Shown: positions 12,870 to 26,400, counted from the first letter of the stretch. The stretch: 64,000 nucleotides of DNA from Trebouxia sp. TZW2008 (GCA_002118135.1 BDIU01000010.1:124001-188000), one strand, 5' to 3'. The notes: generated from the letters alone by a model not told the origin. Numbers and translations are program-made.

Positions 12870-15800
12870 CTTGCCAGTTGAGAAACGCTGAGACCAAGCA
12901 AACAGGTATGCAACCCAGGTACCACCACATCGCCATCTTGAAGAAAAGCCGCCAGTTGGCATGACTTAGGCCCTCCACAGACCCAACAGCCACTATGGCC
13001 GAAATCTGCATCATGGCACAGAAGACAAATAGCTCCTGGGAACTACAGTTCCTGATCTCAACAAGATTTGTCATACTATTTTTGCAGGAATATAAGTATC
13101 AGTAGAAGCTTTCTTATGTAACAGCTCTGCTGCCCATGCCACACAGCTACTGCAAAGTCCTTAGCTCCTTGAAGCACTGATGCTTGCCATCAAGCCAGGC
13201 ATGAACTCTCACTGCTCTGAGAGTCTAGCAAGTACACAACTGCATGATTCAAAGGAGTGGCATGTCTGCAAGCAAATTGAGCTGCCTCTGATTTGATTGA
13301 AGGCATCAGCAAAGCCGTTGTGGCACATGATCAAGGATACAGAGCAGCAATCAACAGCTATGACCAGCGCGGGCCCATGCAGCTCAAGCAGTTTGCCTTG
13401 CATTGATCATGATCAGCACAAGCCCATGTAGACAGATCAGGCTGCCCTATGCTGATGTAGGCATGAAGGATGACATGCAGATAGATCAGGCTGCCTTACA
13501 CTGATGTAGACATGAGGAATGGCCATGCCAAGAGCTCTGCCGACAATGGCAGCTATGCCAGCAGCATACATGACCACGCCTGCTCTCACAGGCGTCAGCT
13601 TACACAAATGAACACCTGCAGACAACCTTGCTGCTTGGCTTCGCTTGTCACCGCCCGAAGCAGCTGAAGGACACCATAGCACTGGCTGGAGCGGGTAGCT
13701 TACACCATGGATCACACACTATGTATCATCGTAGTGTCTGGCAACGTTCCCAACAAAGGGCAATGTTGATGCTTGTAGCCTATTGCCACCTCTTGAGATG
13801 GGTGGCAGTAGGTGTGCCAAAGGGGAAAATGTCTGCCCATTTCACACGTACTGCATATTGGGTAGCTCCAGGTGACTTCAGATACATGGCAGTGGCTTGG
13901 CAGACTGGGCTTTTGCTTCAATGTCATGTGATCTTATGTGACATGGTGACGTTTTCAAGGAAGATAAGACAGGCATGGTCTGCTGGAATTGTGTCGTATT
14001 GAGCTAGCTGCACAGCAGCAATCATTGCATGCTTCAACGCCTAGCTCATAACTGCGTCAGACACTCTATCAATGCAATGCGCAAGGCACAGCGCAAAACA
14101 CTTTTTTGCCACGGTATGCATGCATTGACATGAGCCATAGATGCAGAGGCGAGCAAAGCACATACCTGTTACAGGCATCAACCGTTGCCCAGCCAAGACA
14201 GCGCCAAGGGACGTACAGACTGCAGTAGCGCATCGTATGTAGATGGGCACTGAAAACGTCACTGGCACCTCCCCAGTGAGGTATATGTTGAGCATGCTGG
14301 CAAACAGGCCCCCTGCTGAGCTGAACATGCTGCCACTATACGACATCGACAGCAGGATGCACTGGAACAACTGCACACAACACACAAAGCGTCTTTGTGG
14401 CTGCTGCTATAGGACATCGACAGCAATATACACTGAAACAAGTGCACACAACAGACAAAGCACCTTCGTGGCTGCTGCTATTGGGCATCCACAGCAGGAT
14501 ACACCGTAACAACTGAAAATTCTGCTACTATAGGACATTGACGGCAGGATGCACTGTAACAACTGCACAAAACAGACGAACCATCTTTGTGGCTGCTGCT
14601 ATAGGACATTGACAGCAGGATACACTGGAACAACTGCACAAAACAGACGAAACAACTGTGTGGCTGCTGCTATAGGACATCCATAGCAAGATGCACTGGA
14701 ACAACTGCACACAACAGACAAAGCACCTTGTGGCTGCTGCTATTGGGCATCCACAGCTGAATGCACTGGAACAAATGTGCACAACAGACGCAACATCCTT
14801 CTGGCTGTTGAATTCAGGCACATTAGCAAGGCAATCGCACACTGCTGTAGCCTGGCTATACTGCAGGTGCTGAGGGACTGGTCCAGCAGCAATACCATTT
14901 CCCATATGCTCTTGCATGGTTCAGAGATTGCCCCAGTATGTATGTAGCTGGGCTGGCTGAGCCTGCCTAGCATACTTTTAGATGAATACATGAAAGGATA
15001 TGCTCTTGCATGGTGCAGCAACTCACAGGTCAAAAGGGACCGAGCGCCACATACATTGTATGGTCCTTGACTGACGTATGCATAAGATAACACAGAAGCG
15101 GACTGGTTGAAGACATTTGATTGCTCCAGTACATACCTAGCTGGGCCTGCTGAGCCTGCCTGGCACACGTCTGGAATGAATGCATGAAAACGATGTATGC
15201 AGGACTTGGACACAGTGACAGAAGTTTAGGAGGTCAGGAAGCACACACCACTGACTGGTGAAAAAGTCCTTCTGAAGTTATGTCAAGCTGCTCAGCTGTG
15301 GAGTGGATCTGAATGAGCGTGTCATCTTTGCTGATGTCAGCAAAGATGTCCTTTTGCAGGAAATGATTCCAGAAGATGTTGAACCAGCTCATGTCATGAG
15401 TTGATGCGGAGCTAGCTGCCAGATCCTTCACCACATCCTCTGGCTGCAGAAAAGTTCATGAATTCAAGTCCAATACAAGTGACTCGGGTTAGCACAAGAC
15501 CAAACTGGTTGGAGACAGTTGATTGCTCCAGTACGTACCTAGCTGGGCCTGCTGAGCCTGTCTAGCACGCGCTATGAATGATTGAACAAACTCATTGATG
15601 ACATTAACGTGACATTTATGCATTCATCCAAGATCACGTTGTCAACATTACTGTTGTAACTTGCAGATCCACATCTTCAGTGTGATGTTGCAACGTGCAA
15701 TACCCATGGCAGCCCTGACGTGGCAGGATGGATGCAGTGCCTACCAGGTATCAACTGTGTGTCGTCCAACAGCAGCAACAACAGAATAGTGCTGTCACTC

Positions 15801-16955
15801 ACAAACAAAGTGCAAAAAATCATGGCAGCTTACCAATCCTAGCAGGCTCATGCGCCGGATCTGCACTTCAGGGCGGATGGCATACCCAAAGCGTCTGATT
15901 GAACAGGGTGCCACCAGGCATGTGTAGACACAGATGAGGGTGCCACACCCACAGATGACTATAACGGCTGCTTGAGGCGGCAAACTATGGATCTTGATGC
16001 CCTGAGGGTCTGCTAGGGCATACAGTATGTAGGCTATAGCCACGACTGTTGCTATACAGCCTATCCCTGGTAATCTCTGCAGCACCAGGCAGAAAATCAG
16101 CTAAGGATAGTTGTTGCACAAATTACAGCCTCATTGCACAGCAGGATTGGGAGATGCAAGGTCGCTTACCCATATGATCTGATGGAAAGGGTCTTCCTTC
16201 CTAAGGATGTTTCTGAAGCTGAGCATGACTAGAGCTCCACAGACAAACGATATCAACGGCGTGATGAACCAAGCTGAGTATATTGGTCCCAACCCTGACA
16301 CAAAGGGGGGCTTCCTCAGAAGCTGGGAACCTAGATCTATGGCATTTTTGCCTGGAAAGACTAATGCTGCCCCTGTAAGGCCCATTGCTGCAGCAAAACA
16401 AGCACAAATCACACCAGCTTTTGGACAAAACTGGCTGCTGATTGCAGGTGCTACAACGCTTTGCTCAGAGAATCTGTGCTCTCACCTAGACCTGTGAATG
16501 GAGAAAGAGGCACTCGCTGCCAGAAAGCTAACAAGTGCCATATTGGCAAGACTACTGCCACACAGAGCAGGCCGTACAGCACTAACTCTGGTGAATATGT
16601 GACAGAAGTCCTACTCTTGAGCACCCCAGCATAAGGTGTCAGCTGGGTAGGCCCGAAGGCGATGCTGCCGACAAGTTGGCAACCAATCTCCAGAAACACT
16701 GCCGTGCGATACGTGACAACTTTAGCGCCAACGACTGGTCCCCAGAAGACGCAAAGGCTAACAGCGCCTGCACGCCAAGTCTTGTCACATCGTCAGCGTG
16801 CTGTTGCAAGGGCAAAAGCAGCGACGGCTGCAAAAGTACGTAGCGCGCACGATGAGTACTGCATGATCCGCTTGCGGTCATATACCTAGCACAAACGCCT
16901 GCGTGAAGCAGCACACTGCTCCAAGCACCAGGACCCCAAGATAGTTCGCCATCAT
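12870..16955 (-). CDS. PiT/PHO4-family phosphate transporter homologue lacking signature motifs
   Basis: Eight exons join without a phase conflict: 16955-16886, 16767-16486, 16387-16170, 16076-15834, 15443-15249, 14370-14166, 13615-13500 and 13035-12870. A few C-terminal codons follow beyond 12870. About 500 residues, the usual PiT length. Homology shows in GPVVGAKVVTYRTAVFLEIG, in SPELVLYGLLCV, in the SAWFITPLISF helix, in the loop ending HSTAEQLDITSEGLFHQ, in LNIYLTGEVP and in the C-terminal AVGSVEGLSHANW. Known members carry two G(A/S)NDVAN repeats and P(V/L)STTH motifs. Here the first repeat reads GAVSLCVFWGP, the second YSGSMFSSAGGL, and the STTH sites read PLSPFT and IPHVYIS. Transport of phosphate is therefore doubtful. 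A regulatory or scaffold role, or altered substrate, is inference. It shares a 499-base divergent promoter with the channel gene. Confidence 0.75.
13436..13530 (-). repeat. Donor-side duplication after PiT-like exon 13615-13500
   Basis: The segment around the donor (exon end coding VYIS plus GTAAGG) is followed about 50 bases downstream on the minus strand by a diverged copy (13436-13470). The copy is wholly intronic if the upstream donor is used. Confidence 0.5.
14335..14812 (-). repeat. Array of 71-base units repeating the acceptor of PiT-like exon 6
   Basis: Seven units start near 14335, 14404, 14475 (shortened), 14524, 14595, 14666 and 14736. On the minus strand each has a pyrimidine-rich tract, GTGTGCAG or a close form, and the exon start coding approximately LFQCILLSMSYS. 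Only the unit nearest the rest of the exon, with its acceptor after 14371, continues into the transporter sequence. The others lie upstream in the intron and offer competing acceptors. Confidence 0.8.
14925..15595 (-). repeat. Three copies of an approximately 70-85 base intronic segment
   Basis: Copies lie at about 14925-14995, 15105-15190 and 15515-15595, either side of PiT-like exon 5. They share a core (minus strand) of aggctcagcaggcccagc followed by TAG and a GTATGT- or GTACGT-like donor. A related core appears at 44650-44680 in the LysM gene, which suggests a dispersed repeat family as well as local duplication. Confidence 0.6.
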
Positions 16956-17454
16956 GCTCGCATGCTTGGCTCACCCGTGCGTGCAACCCCTTCGCCAGTC
17001 TAACATTGTGACGCATGCTACTGACGCGGTCTCAACATGATCGAACCGGGCCTGCGCTAGCGTGTATTGCCTTTTGTGTCAATCAGCTGCTTTGATGAGT
17101 CCGATCATCCTCTTGATCAGTGGACTGATCCCATCGGTGGTTACTAACGATGTTCAGGCAACGCGCTGAAATGGGGTCAGGGGAGTTGTTTGATCTGAGG
17201 CGCTTGCTTCGTCCCGTGTGTGCACGCTGCGCTTTCAGCACGTATTTGAAGGCGACAAGCGCTCCATCTACATGACCATAGCTTGCTGCATCTGATCGGA
17301 AAGCGTCTGCCATCAAGCACACTGAATGACTGTATAGCAGACCAACACTTTGATCTGAGGTCAGAACAAACCGAGCGACCTTTGATGGCAACAGCACACG
17401 ACTTGCCTTTGATTTGCAGCACATGAATTCCAGGAGCAACTTGACAACCCGTGC
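16956..17454. promoter_or_regulatory. Divergent (bidirectional) promoter region
   Basis: The 499 bases between the start codons of the PiT-like gene (16955, minus) and the channel gene (17455, plus) must hold both promoters and leaders. I see no TATA box or other defined element; an upstream ATG on the minus strand ends at once. Coregulation of the two membrane proteins is possible but not shown. Confidence 0.6.
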
Positions 17455-20400
17455 ATGGTGAGGTCCAATCAGATTGTCAGTGAGCCCTCAGATAGTAAGC
17501 TTGCACCACAAGACAGCCTGGTCTCAGCTTTGAACACAGATGCCACTCCATTACTTGGGGACGACACTGACCAGCCAATCAGGAAGCAAAACAGCTTTCC
17601 TAAACGCAAGAAGAAGACAAACAGGCGTAGAAAGTCAGCTGAACCTGAAGAAGAGGAAACAGATGCTTCAGCAGCCAGCTTGCAGCTCATACTTGAGGAA
17701 TATGAACCTCCTGATGATCAAGCTGCCAAGTTGGCACACGTCAAGACACACTATCACCACGAACTGTTCAGTCTGTCAGACACCAAAACTGACGACCTTG
17801 CAGAATTTGGGCAGGGGCTAGCCTTGTACTTCTATTTCCTAAAATGGATTGCCATGCTCTTGGCAGGTATGTCAGTTGTTGTCCTGCCAAACATGGTGTG
17901 GAGCATCATGGCACGACGCAGTGGCACAAGCACTACAGGTATCCAAGCAACTTCCTTTGTGCAAGCTCATGGCCAGCAACCCCAATTGCACTTTAGCATG
18001 CGCATGGTGGTGTTGCATGAACCCTGCTGCCATGCGCAAAAGCAACAGATGCATTCAACACTGAGCATGACAGGCATGAAACATGTTGCTGTGAACGTGC
18101 TGACCATATGGACTAGCAACAACCACTTTGTAAGACAGGTATAAGCTTATCATTCTGCAGGTGTGTTGGTATCTACAAGCCTTGGGGCTTATGGCCAGCT
18201 TTTTGGCAGTAGCTATGTGTACGACGCAGATGCACTTGGCAGCACCCTTTCATCACTAGGAGTCACCTTCCCAAATTACCAACTGGCAAGAGGTGAGTAC
18301 AAGTCACTGGTACTAAAGTGCATGGGTGGGGAGCTTTGACTCAAACCTCAAGATCTGGGAAGATTTCCTTGAAGTCCTGTACTTGCTGAATTGTAGAGTG
18401 CGCGTGCTGAAGATGACATGACAGCGACTCTCAAGTGGGCCCTTGAATGCGAACAGTTGTCGCGCCGTAAAGTGCATGAAGCGACTAGTGACATGGTGTA
18501 GCCTGTTGCATGCACCAATCAGGTCCACTACAGCTGCATGAAGCGCTTGTCATGTATCAGCGTAGCATTGGCGCAATGCTGTGCAAGCAGCATTCATTAA
18601 GATGCAATGCACTATATTTCAGCTATAGCCTGGCTCTGCTGCACAGCATACCAAGGCTGACATTTCATATGCAGCAACTGCAGCGACGATGTGATGGAAT
18701 GACCCAACTGTATTCTAACCTCATCTTCTACACTAGGGCAGCATCTGTCAGCTCAGCATGCCCCACACCAGCAAACACTCCTCCTCTCTCCTCCCCGCCG
18801 TTGAGCTCCTGCCTTTCATATAAGGAACCAATCAACCAGCCAATCTAGGCCAACTGATCAGATGTACTGTCTGTACTTTTGGCACATTGCCTGCCTGCAG
18901 TTTGTAGTTTCTGCACATTGTTTTCCTGCAGAGCTGGAGCTAGAATTCTACTACCAGAACGCCAGCACAGCAGATGCAACCCTGCAGCTGGCGCCTGGGC
19001 ACACCATCACAAAGCAGCGCCTGCAGCTGATTGCTTCCTGGCTGGACCTGGCAGCTGTGCTGCTGTACCTGGCTGCAGTCCTGTTCATCATCCTGTACCA
19101 GCAGCGTGTCATTGATGAAGTGGCTGACAAGACTGTCACTGTCACAGACTACTCTGTGCAAGTGTGGGATCTGCCTAAGGTGGGTGCTGCCTTCACCAGG
19201 ATGTGCAAGCGCTATGTCACTTCAACATCCTATCCAGCGCTGCCTTTGTCCTTCAGGCCCCATTGCTCAGCATACAGCAGCTGAAGTGCAAAAGTGGCTT
19301 ATCACTGAAGTGGCATTCCATTACATGCCTCACTGAGCTTTGTACAAATCATACTGCTCGTTGGATAGCAGCTGATGGTCACAGCATCATCTTCCATACC
19401 CTTGGCTTGCAATGCACGAGCATGCTCAAGAAAATGCCTTTGGTACACCATCTCCTTTGTCTAGGCAGCATGCTTGTGTGGTCATCAATCAGGCAATCAG
19501 AAGACCGCATTGGGCATTGCTGTGGTGCAGGATGCACAGAAAGAGGAGGCTCAGGCCTACTTCAGCCAGTGGGGCCCTGTCAGTTGCTGCCAGCTGGCGC
19601 ACAATGACTCATCGCTCATTGCGCTGATCTCACAGCAAGGCAGAGCACAGGTAAGTATGCATCAGTGTCTTGTCATGTGCTCGCCATGGGGTGCTGACAG
19701 TGCGTGAACAGGCACCAAGTCACATGCAGAGCTTGGCTTGCAACGCTCAAGTTTAGTGCTTTTAATCTAGTTCATGTCGATTTAAGGCTTGCTGCGCAGC
19801 TTGCTGTAGAATGAGCATCTCGTTGACGACAATCACGTGCTTTGGCTTCACATTTTCAGGATCACATGTCCTGCCTCTGCAGCCTTCTGGGTTCATATTT
19901 CTAGCGCATAAAGGGACGCGATCCGAGGCCTCTCAAACACGCCTAACAGCGCAGAGTTTTTCCCCCCTTTTCTGTTGCATGACAGCAAGCATGTGAATGC
20001 AGGCAAAGTATGAGCATGCTGTTGCAGCTGCCCAGAAGAGCATGTCAAAGCACAAGAGCTCATCTGACAGCGACAACGACTCTGACGAGGAAGAAGACAG
20101 CGATGAAGACGGCCAGGACGCAAAGAAGGAGAAGCAGAAAAAGTCTGAAGAGTCAGCACTGCAGAGAGCATCAGAAGCTGCAGACCACATTCAATCAGTC
20201 CTGGCAGCTCAACGGAAGCTGCAGCAGCTGCAGGAAGCCATCACAAAAAAGCGGGAAGACTCAGCGCAGAGGCGATGCGTATGCGCCTTTGTCACATTCA
20301 AGACTGAAGAGGCCAGACTGAAGTGCATGCAAGCAAATCCTTCAAGCAGAGGTAGGGCAGCAAATGCAATTGTGGCAGTGCTTCCAATTGCCCATGCTGA

Positions 20401-23400
20401 ATCTGTCTGGACGCAGCACCCGCCCATGTGCCTTGGGGAGGCACACACAGTACAGTCATTGCATCCATGAATTGCTGTCTGACAATGCCTCTATCTCTTC
20501 CCTTGTGCCATCAGCATGCACATCTGCCTGATTCGTTATTGTGCGTGTCCATGCTGTCGCACAGGTCACAGGCTTTTTGATTGTACACCAACAGACGGGT
20601 AAGTATTCAGTACTTCTGCAAAGACCGCCTGTGTGTGCCAAGCTAGTGCATGATGTGCAGTCACAAAGACGAGTGAGCAGGCACAGACAAGTGTGTGCTG
20701 CTGCAGGCAAGCGGTGGGCCCAACGCAGGGACAAGCGCTTCCGGTAGGCCCTGAGCACACTAAATGATGCTGCGCTGGCAAACTGAATGATGCAGGCATT
20801 TGAATTGCACACACTGCCCTTGTCCTGCTTTTTGAAAAAGATTTGCCTCTTGCCTTCGAGCAAAGATTTGGCAGGAATTCATGTCTCTGGCATGTAAGGC
20901 TCTGTTGCACGGTCTGAACACAAGATTTACTCAGCTGCAAGCTCATTCTACGCAGTCTCTAGCTGCGCACATAAGCTGCAACCAAATCAGGGATTGACCG
21001 CTGTGCAGGAAGCGGCATGCATTGTTGGTGTTGGCAGCGCCTGAGCCTTCAGATGTGATCTGGGAGAACCTGGAGTTCAGCGGCATGCAGCGCCTGCAGC
21101 GCCGCTTCATCATCCTCTTGCTCAACCTCTTCATCATCTTCATTGGTAGACACTGATATTGAAGCGCTGATGCAGCATTGCTTGCTTCATCATCTTCGTG
21201 CTCAACCTGCTCATCATGTATGTTGGTACATCTGCTCTGATGTCTTGATGATCCTAGAGGGATGCAGCCAGTATTTTGGTCACCATACTCAGCATGGAGA
21301 CATCGTCAAATATTGGCAGCATCCTTGTGCTCGACCTGCTCATCATCTTTATGGGTACATGCTGCTGCCCTGGTCTCTCTGTGATGGCACAGTGACAGCA
21401 TTCCTGTCTGCTGCAGCAAGATGTGCTGATCTTGAGCAAACTTGTGCCTAATGCAGGCACCTGATTTCAAGCATGTGCTGGGTTGCTTCTAGCCATTGAT
21501 GTCCTGCATTGCCTCGCAGGCTTCATTCTGGTCAACTTGTCTGCCAGCTGACGGCACAACATCAGCAAGCTGGCATCAGATCCACCCGCTTGTGCCCACG
21601 GCTGATGGCATTGGGGATAGTGTACCCTTACCTATGTGACAGCTGCAGCCTGCAGAGTTGCCATGTTGAGCGGTCCCTGTGAAATCCTGCAGGCTTCATC
21701 TTGGTGAATCTGTCAGCAAGCTGGCGCCACAACAGCAGCAACCTGGCGTCAGATCCACCCGCTTGTGCCACCAGCTGTGGGTTGCTGTCTAGCACCAGTG
21801 CCCTCAACCTCACCACCACATCCTCCCTGGCTCTCAGGTTGCCCCCTGTTGTCTGTCTGTGCGTGCATTCCATATGCAGTACTGCCTCACTACCAGACCT
21901 CCCTGGTCCTCACATTACATGTCATCTGACTGTGTGTGCATTTCAAGTGTACATGATCAAAGTCTGCGCCAGCCTGTGCCACTACCTGTGGATTGCTGTC
22001 CAACACCAGCGCCCTCAACCTCACTACCACATCCTCCCTTGCCCTCAGGTTGGCCCCTTTCCCCTCCTGCCATCTGACTGTATGTGCGGTCCCTGTGCAC
22101 AATATTCTTTTCATGACAAGCCTGCTGGCCCTCATGTTGCCGCTGCATTGAGCACATTCTGATTCACTGCGTTCAGCTGCTGTTTCTGACGCTTGCATTT
22201 TGCTGTTGGTGTGAAGCAATACTGGAGTTTGTTAATCTTGCATGCTGTGACATACCTGAAACCAATTCAGCATGCTACCGACATGCTAGAGGTCTGCTGC
22301 CCACAGTCGCTGTGTTCAAAGCTGCACGGAGGTGCTGAGGCACAGCTGTACTGTGCAGGTATAAGGGGTGCCATAATGCCCTCACCTACAACGGCACTGA
22401 CTGCAGCAGCCAGGAGCAGACCTGCTTTGCCTGCTACTGCTCTGTAGCTGTTGAGGAGTTCAGCAGTTTCACTTACTGTCAAGGGTACTGGGCCAAGTAC
22501 ATCATTCAGGTGGGTCCACGCTTGGAAAGCAGTTGAGTGACTAAAAGAAGGGCCACATCTGCAGCTGCTGCTCTGAATGTCTTGCCTTGTCATCAATCAT
22601 TGAATACATGCAAACAGGAAGCCATTAATCATCTTTTGGATTCACATGTCTTCTGGGCCCCTTATGCTGGTCCTGTGGTGGTAGGCTGTTTCTCTTTGGC
22701 TACAAGGCAAATGTTAAGCATTATGAGTGTGACTGAACGGTGCTGACGATCTGATGCAATTGTCAGACAGGGGCAATGTGCATGCAGGCGCTGATCCTGG
22801 TGGCAGCTGCCCTGATCACCACAGCCACCAACAAGCTGCTGTACTACTTTGCTCTGTATACCAACCCCCTCGAAAGGTCTGCGCCCTGGCTTCCCTGGCT
22901 TGAATATGCATGCCTGCAACACTTGCCATGCTGCATGCATGCCACATGGTCAAGCTACTATCAGCGTCATACTTTTCTGATTGGTAGCTCTGTGTAGGGC
23001 AAGGACTGGACAACATTACGATGCTGCTTTTCATGATGCCACTGAAGCATAATGTGCTTGCATTGCCAGCAGCTGCCTGTGGACTTGCAAGGCTTGCAGA
23101 CTTGTGACGCAACTTCTGTCTCAACAGCATTCAAAGGCTCGCTACTGACTTTCTGGGACCTGACTAGATGCACATAGAACCAGTGATCTTTGCTGCCTCA
23201 GTGAAAGGGGATGATCTGTTCGCAAACGTCACAAATTGAGTGAAGAGGCCTGACTACCAAGTGAATTGTACATCATTGCAGGCATCACACAGTGAGTGCT
23301 GAGACGCAGAGCCTCACCATGAAGCTGTTCATGGCGCAGTTTGTGAACACTGCGCTGTCTAGTCTGGTGGCCAACATGTACATCCCTGCCCTGTACAGGC

Positions 23401-26400
23401 GCCTGCAGGATACCTTCCTAGGCCATCTGATCTTCCAGGTATTGACTACACATTAGTTCTGATGCACAGTCATGCATCATGAAATCAGCGCTAAGCCTGA
23501 AGTGGCCTTTGTCCACGGTAAGGGCAATTGGCTGTTCTTGGATCAGCTCATTTCGCCTCCTATTTTGGCCAGAAGAGCAGTTCTCATGTGCTGAACATGA
23601 TACCCACGCAACCGATTTGAAGCCTGGACACCTGTCTGGGCTACCTCGGGTGTCTGTTGCAAGCTGCTGCACCATCTTGTATCCATCCTGAGCTCCAAGT
23701 GCCCTTTGTCAATGTCATCACGCTGTTGCCTGCATTGAAGCAGCTGATTGCAATGGCAGCTGCTCTGACCCTGGTTGACACAATGACACCTGTACTCAAA
23801 GCCACACTGTGCATCTGACCAGTGCATTTGTTCAATGCATGATCTACGAGACTGACCTTGGCAAGTCTGGTGGTGCAGGGCATATATGGGGACTTGGTGC
23901 CGGCATGGTATGCACAAGTGGGACAGAGCCTCACCATTGTCATTGTCTTCACTGTGGGCCTGCCGCACCCTGCTTATGTCCTCTACAGGTGTGGGATCTT
24001 CCCGGGCTCTCAAACCCTCTGAGTACAGTCTGTGTGTAGCTCATGCAAAGGGGCCAATGGCATCCTTGGCGGCAAACTGACCGCAAGTCTGCACTGAGTC
24101 TGAGATGAAAGCATGGCTTACACAGGACCTTTCTGTTTTTTAGAGTTACAGTGTGTTTTTTGTTGTCCCCAAACATTTGCCTCACCAGCATGCCACTGCC
24201 TGTAGACATCGGACTGCCTACATGCTGGTTGCATCAGTGAAAGAAGTCTGCCTGCTTGGATTTCTGGTTTTCAACGTCATGGTCATGCATCAGGTCATGT
24301 CATCTTTTGCATGCTTTGTGAAAGGCGGCGTGATGACATGTGAACATCATGCTATAGTCCTGAAAGCGCAGCACGTAATAGCAAAGACTGAGCTCCATAC
24401 GCGCCAGCAAATGCAAACAGCATTAGAATGAGTAATAATTTATCATAAATAATTCAGAATAAATGTGACTTTCTGTCATGTGACACGCTGCGCCTGTTGT
24501 GTGCAGGCTGCTGATGTACAAGTGGCAGCTGAGGCGGCGCAAGTCATGTGTGACTCAGGAGGAGCTGGTGAAGGCGTATGAAGGGCCTGTCTTTGACCTA
24601 GCTGACCGCTATGGGGAGGTAAGCTACACCTGTGCTGCTGACGCCTCTGTCTTCTATTTGCTTAATGCTGAATTGTTCGCCATGTTCAAGCAGCAGACCA
24701 AGCTTACCGTATACAGACCTTGTCTTTGACCTGGCTGATCGCTATGAGGAGGTAAGCTACAGCTGTGTTTGAGCTGGCTTGACTCATGTGTAGAGAGATT
24801 AACAGGTAAGTATGACTTCGGCCTGCTAGCTTGTGTGTCTGCATATTTCGTAATATCTGCTGTGTCACACCCGAGTCAGACAGTGGCATTGGATTGTATG
24901 CCATGGTGCAGCAGCAAACCAAGCTTGTCCTATCAGGTGCCTGTCTTTGACCTGGGTGACCTCTTCGGGACGGTCATAAGGTCATGTACATGTGTGCTGC
25001 CGATGCTTTGGTCTGTGTGCCTCGTGACACCTGCCATGACTTGAGTCAAGTACTTTACTTACATTGCATGCCGTGTTGAAGAAGTATCACATCCTGGGCA
25101 GACAAGCTGGAGTTGCCTGCTGCCACTGCTGCTGACATGGCCTGCTGAACAGCATAGCCATACTATCTGCTCAACAAGCTGAACATCACACCGACACAAC
25201 CACAAGGCTGCTGCATGCTCCTTCAATTCACAGCTGATTTGCCTGCCGCTGCTGAACATCCTGTTCTGCACCCCGATCTCCTCTGGCAGCCTGCAGCTGC
25301 TGCTGCCCTGTCAGTCAGTAAGGGTCATCCAGTTGTTTGCTGCAATTCATTGACTGAGAGCCAGTGTGCCTGCAGCTGCTGAACATCCTGTTCTGCACTC
25401 TGTTGTTCTCTGACGGGCTGCCGCTGCTGCTGCCCTGCGTCTCCATCACCTTTGGCATCGCATATTGGGCAGAGAAGTGGGAGTATTGCAGCATGTCATC
25501 TACAGAAATGTCACATAGGCATGCCTGTGTCCTTGATGCACATTGTTGGCTCAGGATTGATGTGTGTGCAGCTGCTGAACATCCTATTCTGCACCCTGAT
25601 GTTTTCTGGAGGGCTGCCGCTGCTGCTGCCCTGCGTCTCCATCATCTTTGGCATCACATACTGGGCAGAGAAGTGGGAGCTGCTGAAGCTGAGCCGAGTG
25701 CCCAGCCCCTATGCTGCAGACCTGGCAGCCCTTACAGGCAAGTCAGTGTCACAGCACTGGCTATTCTGACAGTGGTGGCAAACTGGCATGCTTGCAGAAT
25801 TGTCATAGTGCCATTCTTTTGCGATGGCGCTGTTGCCATACATGAGAAGCATAAGCTTTGCGGCAAGCAGAAGTGGCTGCTGGCAGCTCTCACATGCAAG
25901 CCAGCACCCTACTGCTTGTTTGTGTCCTGTGACTTAGAGCACAACAACATGCAGACATCAGCGCTTGAGCTGAGGAACTCCCAATCTGTTCACAACAGTA
26001 TGGGATGAACAATTAGCGTCTGGAAGGTGCATGCACAGAGCATGACATCATGTGAAGCCAACTAGATGCAAATGACTCAACATAGCCTCTCAGCATTCAG
26101 GCAAAGCTCTTGCTGTGTCATGAGGTCACTGCTGCAACAGCAATTGCCCAGATGGCCTAACACAATCAACTCATACCTGTTGTATCGTACACACATGCCT
26201 TCAGCAAGTTGACACTGCCATGGTGCACGTGCCTGAAGCCACTCATGCTACACAGAGGAAGTCGACATGATCAATCGATTACAATGTGTGTGTCTGCACG
26301 CATGTGCACTGCCAGAGCATCCTAGCAAACCACTTGGTGCTGCAGAAGACAGGTACTAACAGGTGCTGTACAGTGTGTCACAAGCGTGTCTGAGATGCAG

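Noticed and set aside
14335..14812. CRISPR-like regular array
   Set aside because: There are no unique spacers: the whole 71-base unit repeats and is derived from an exon boundary. The genome is eukaryotic.
15105..15595. Possible small exons of the PiT-like gene coding ARQAQQAQL
   Set aside because: The same core occurs in an unrelated gene at 44650, and the transporter reads through in phase without it, so I treat it as an intronic repeat.
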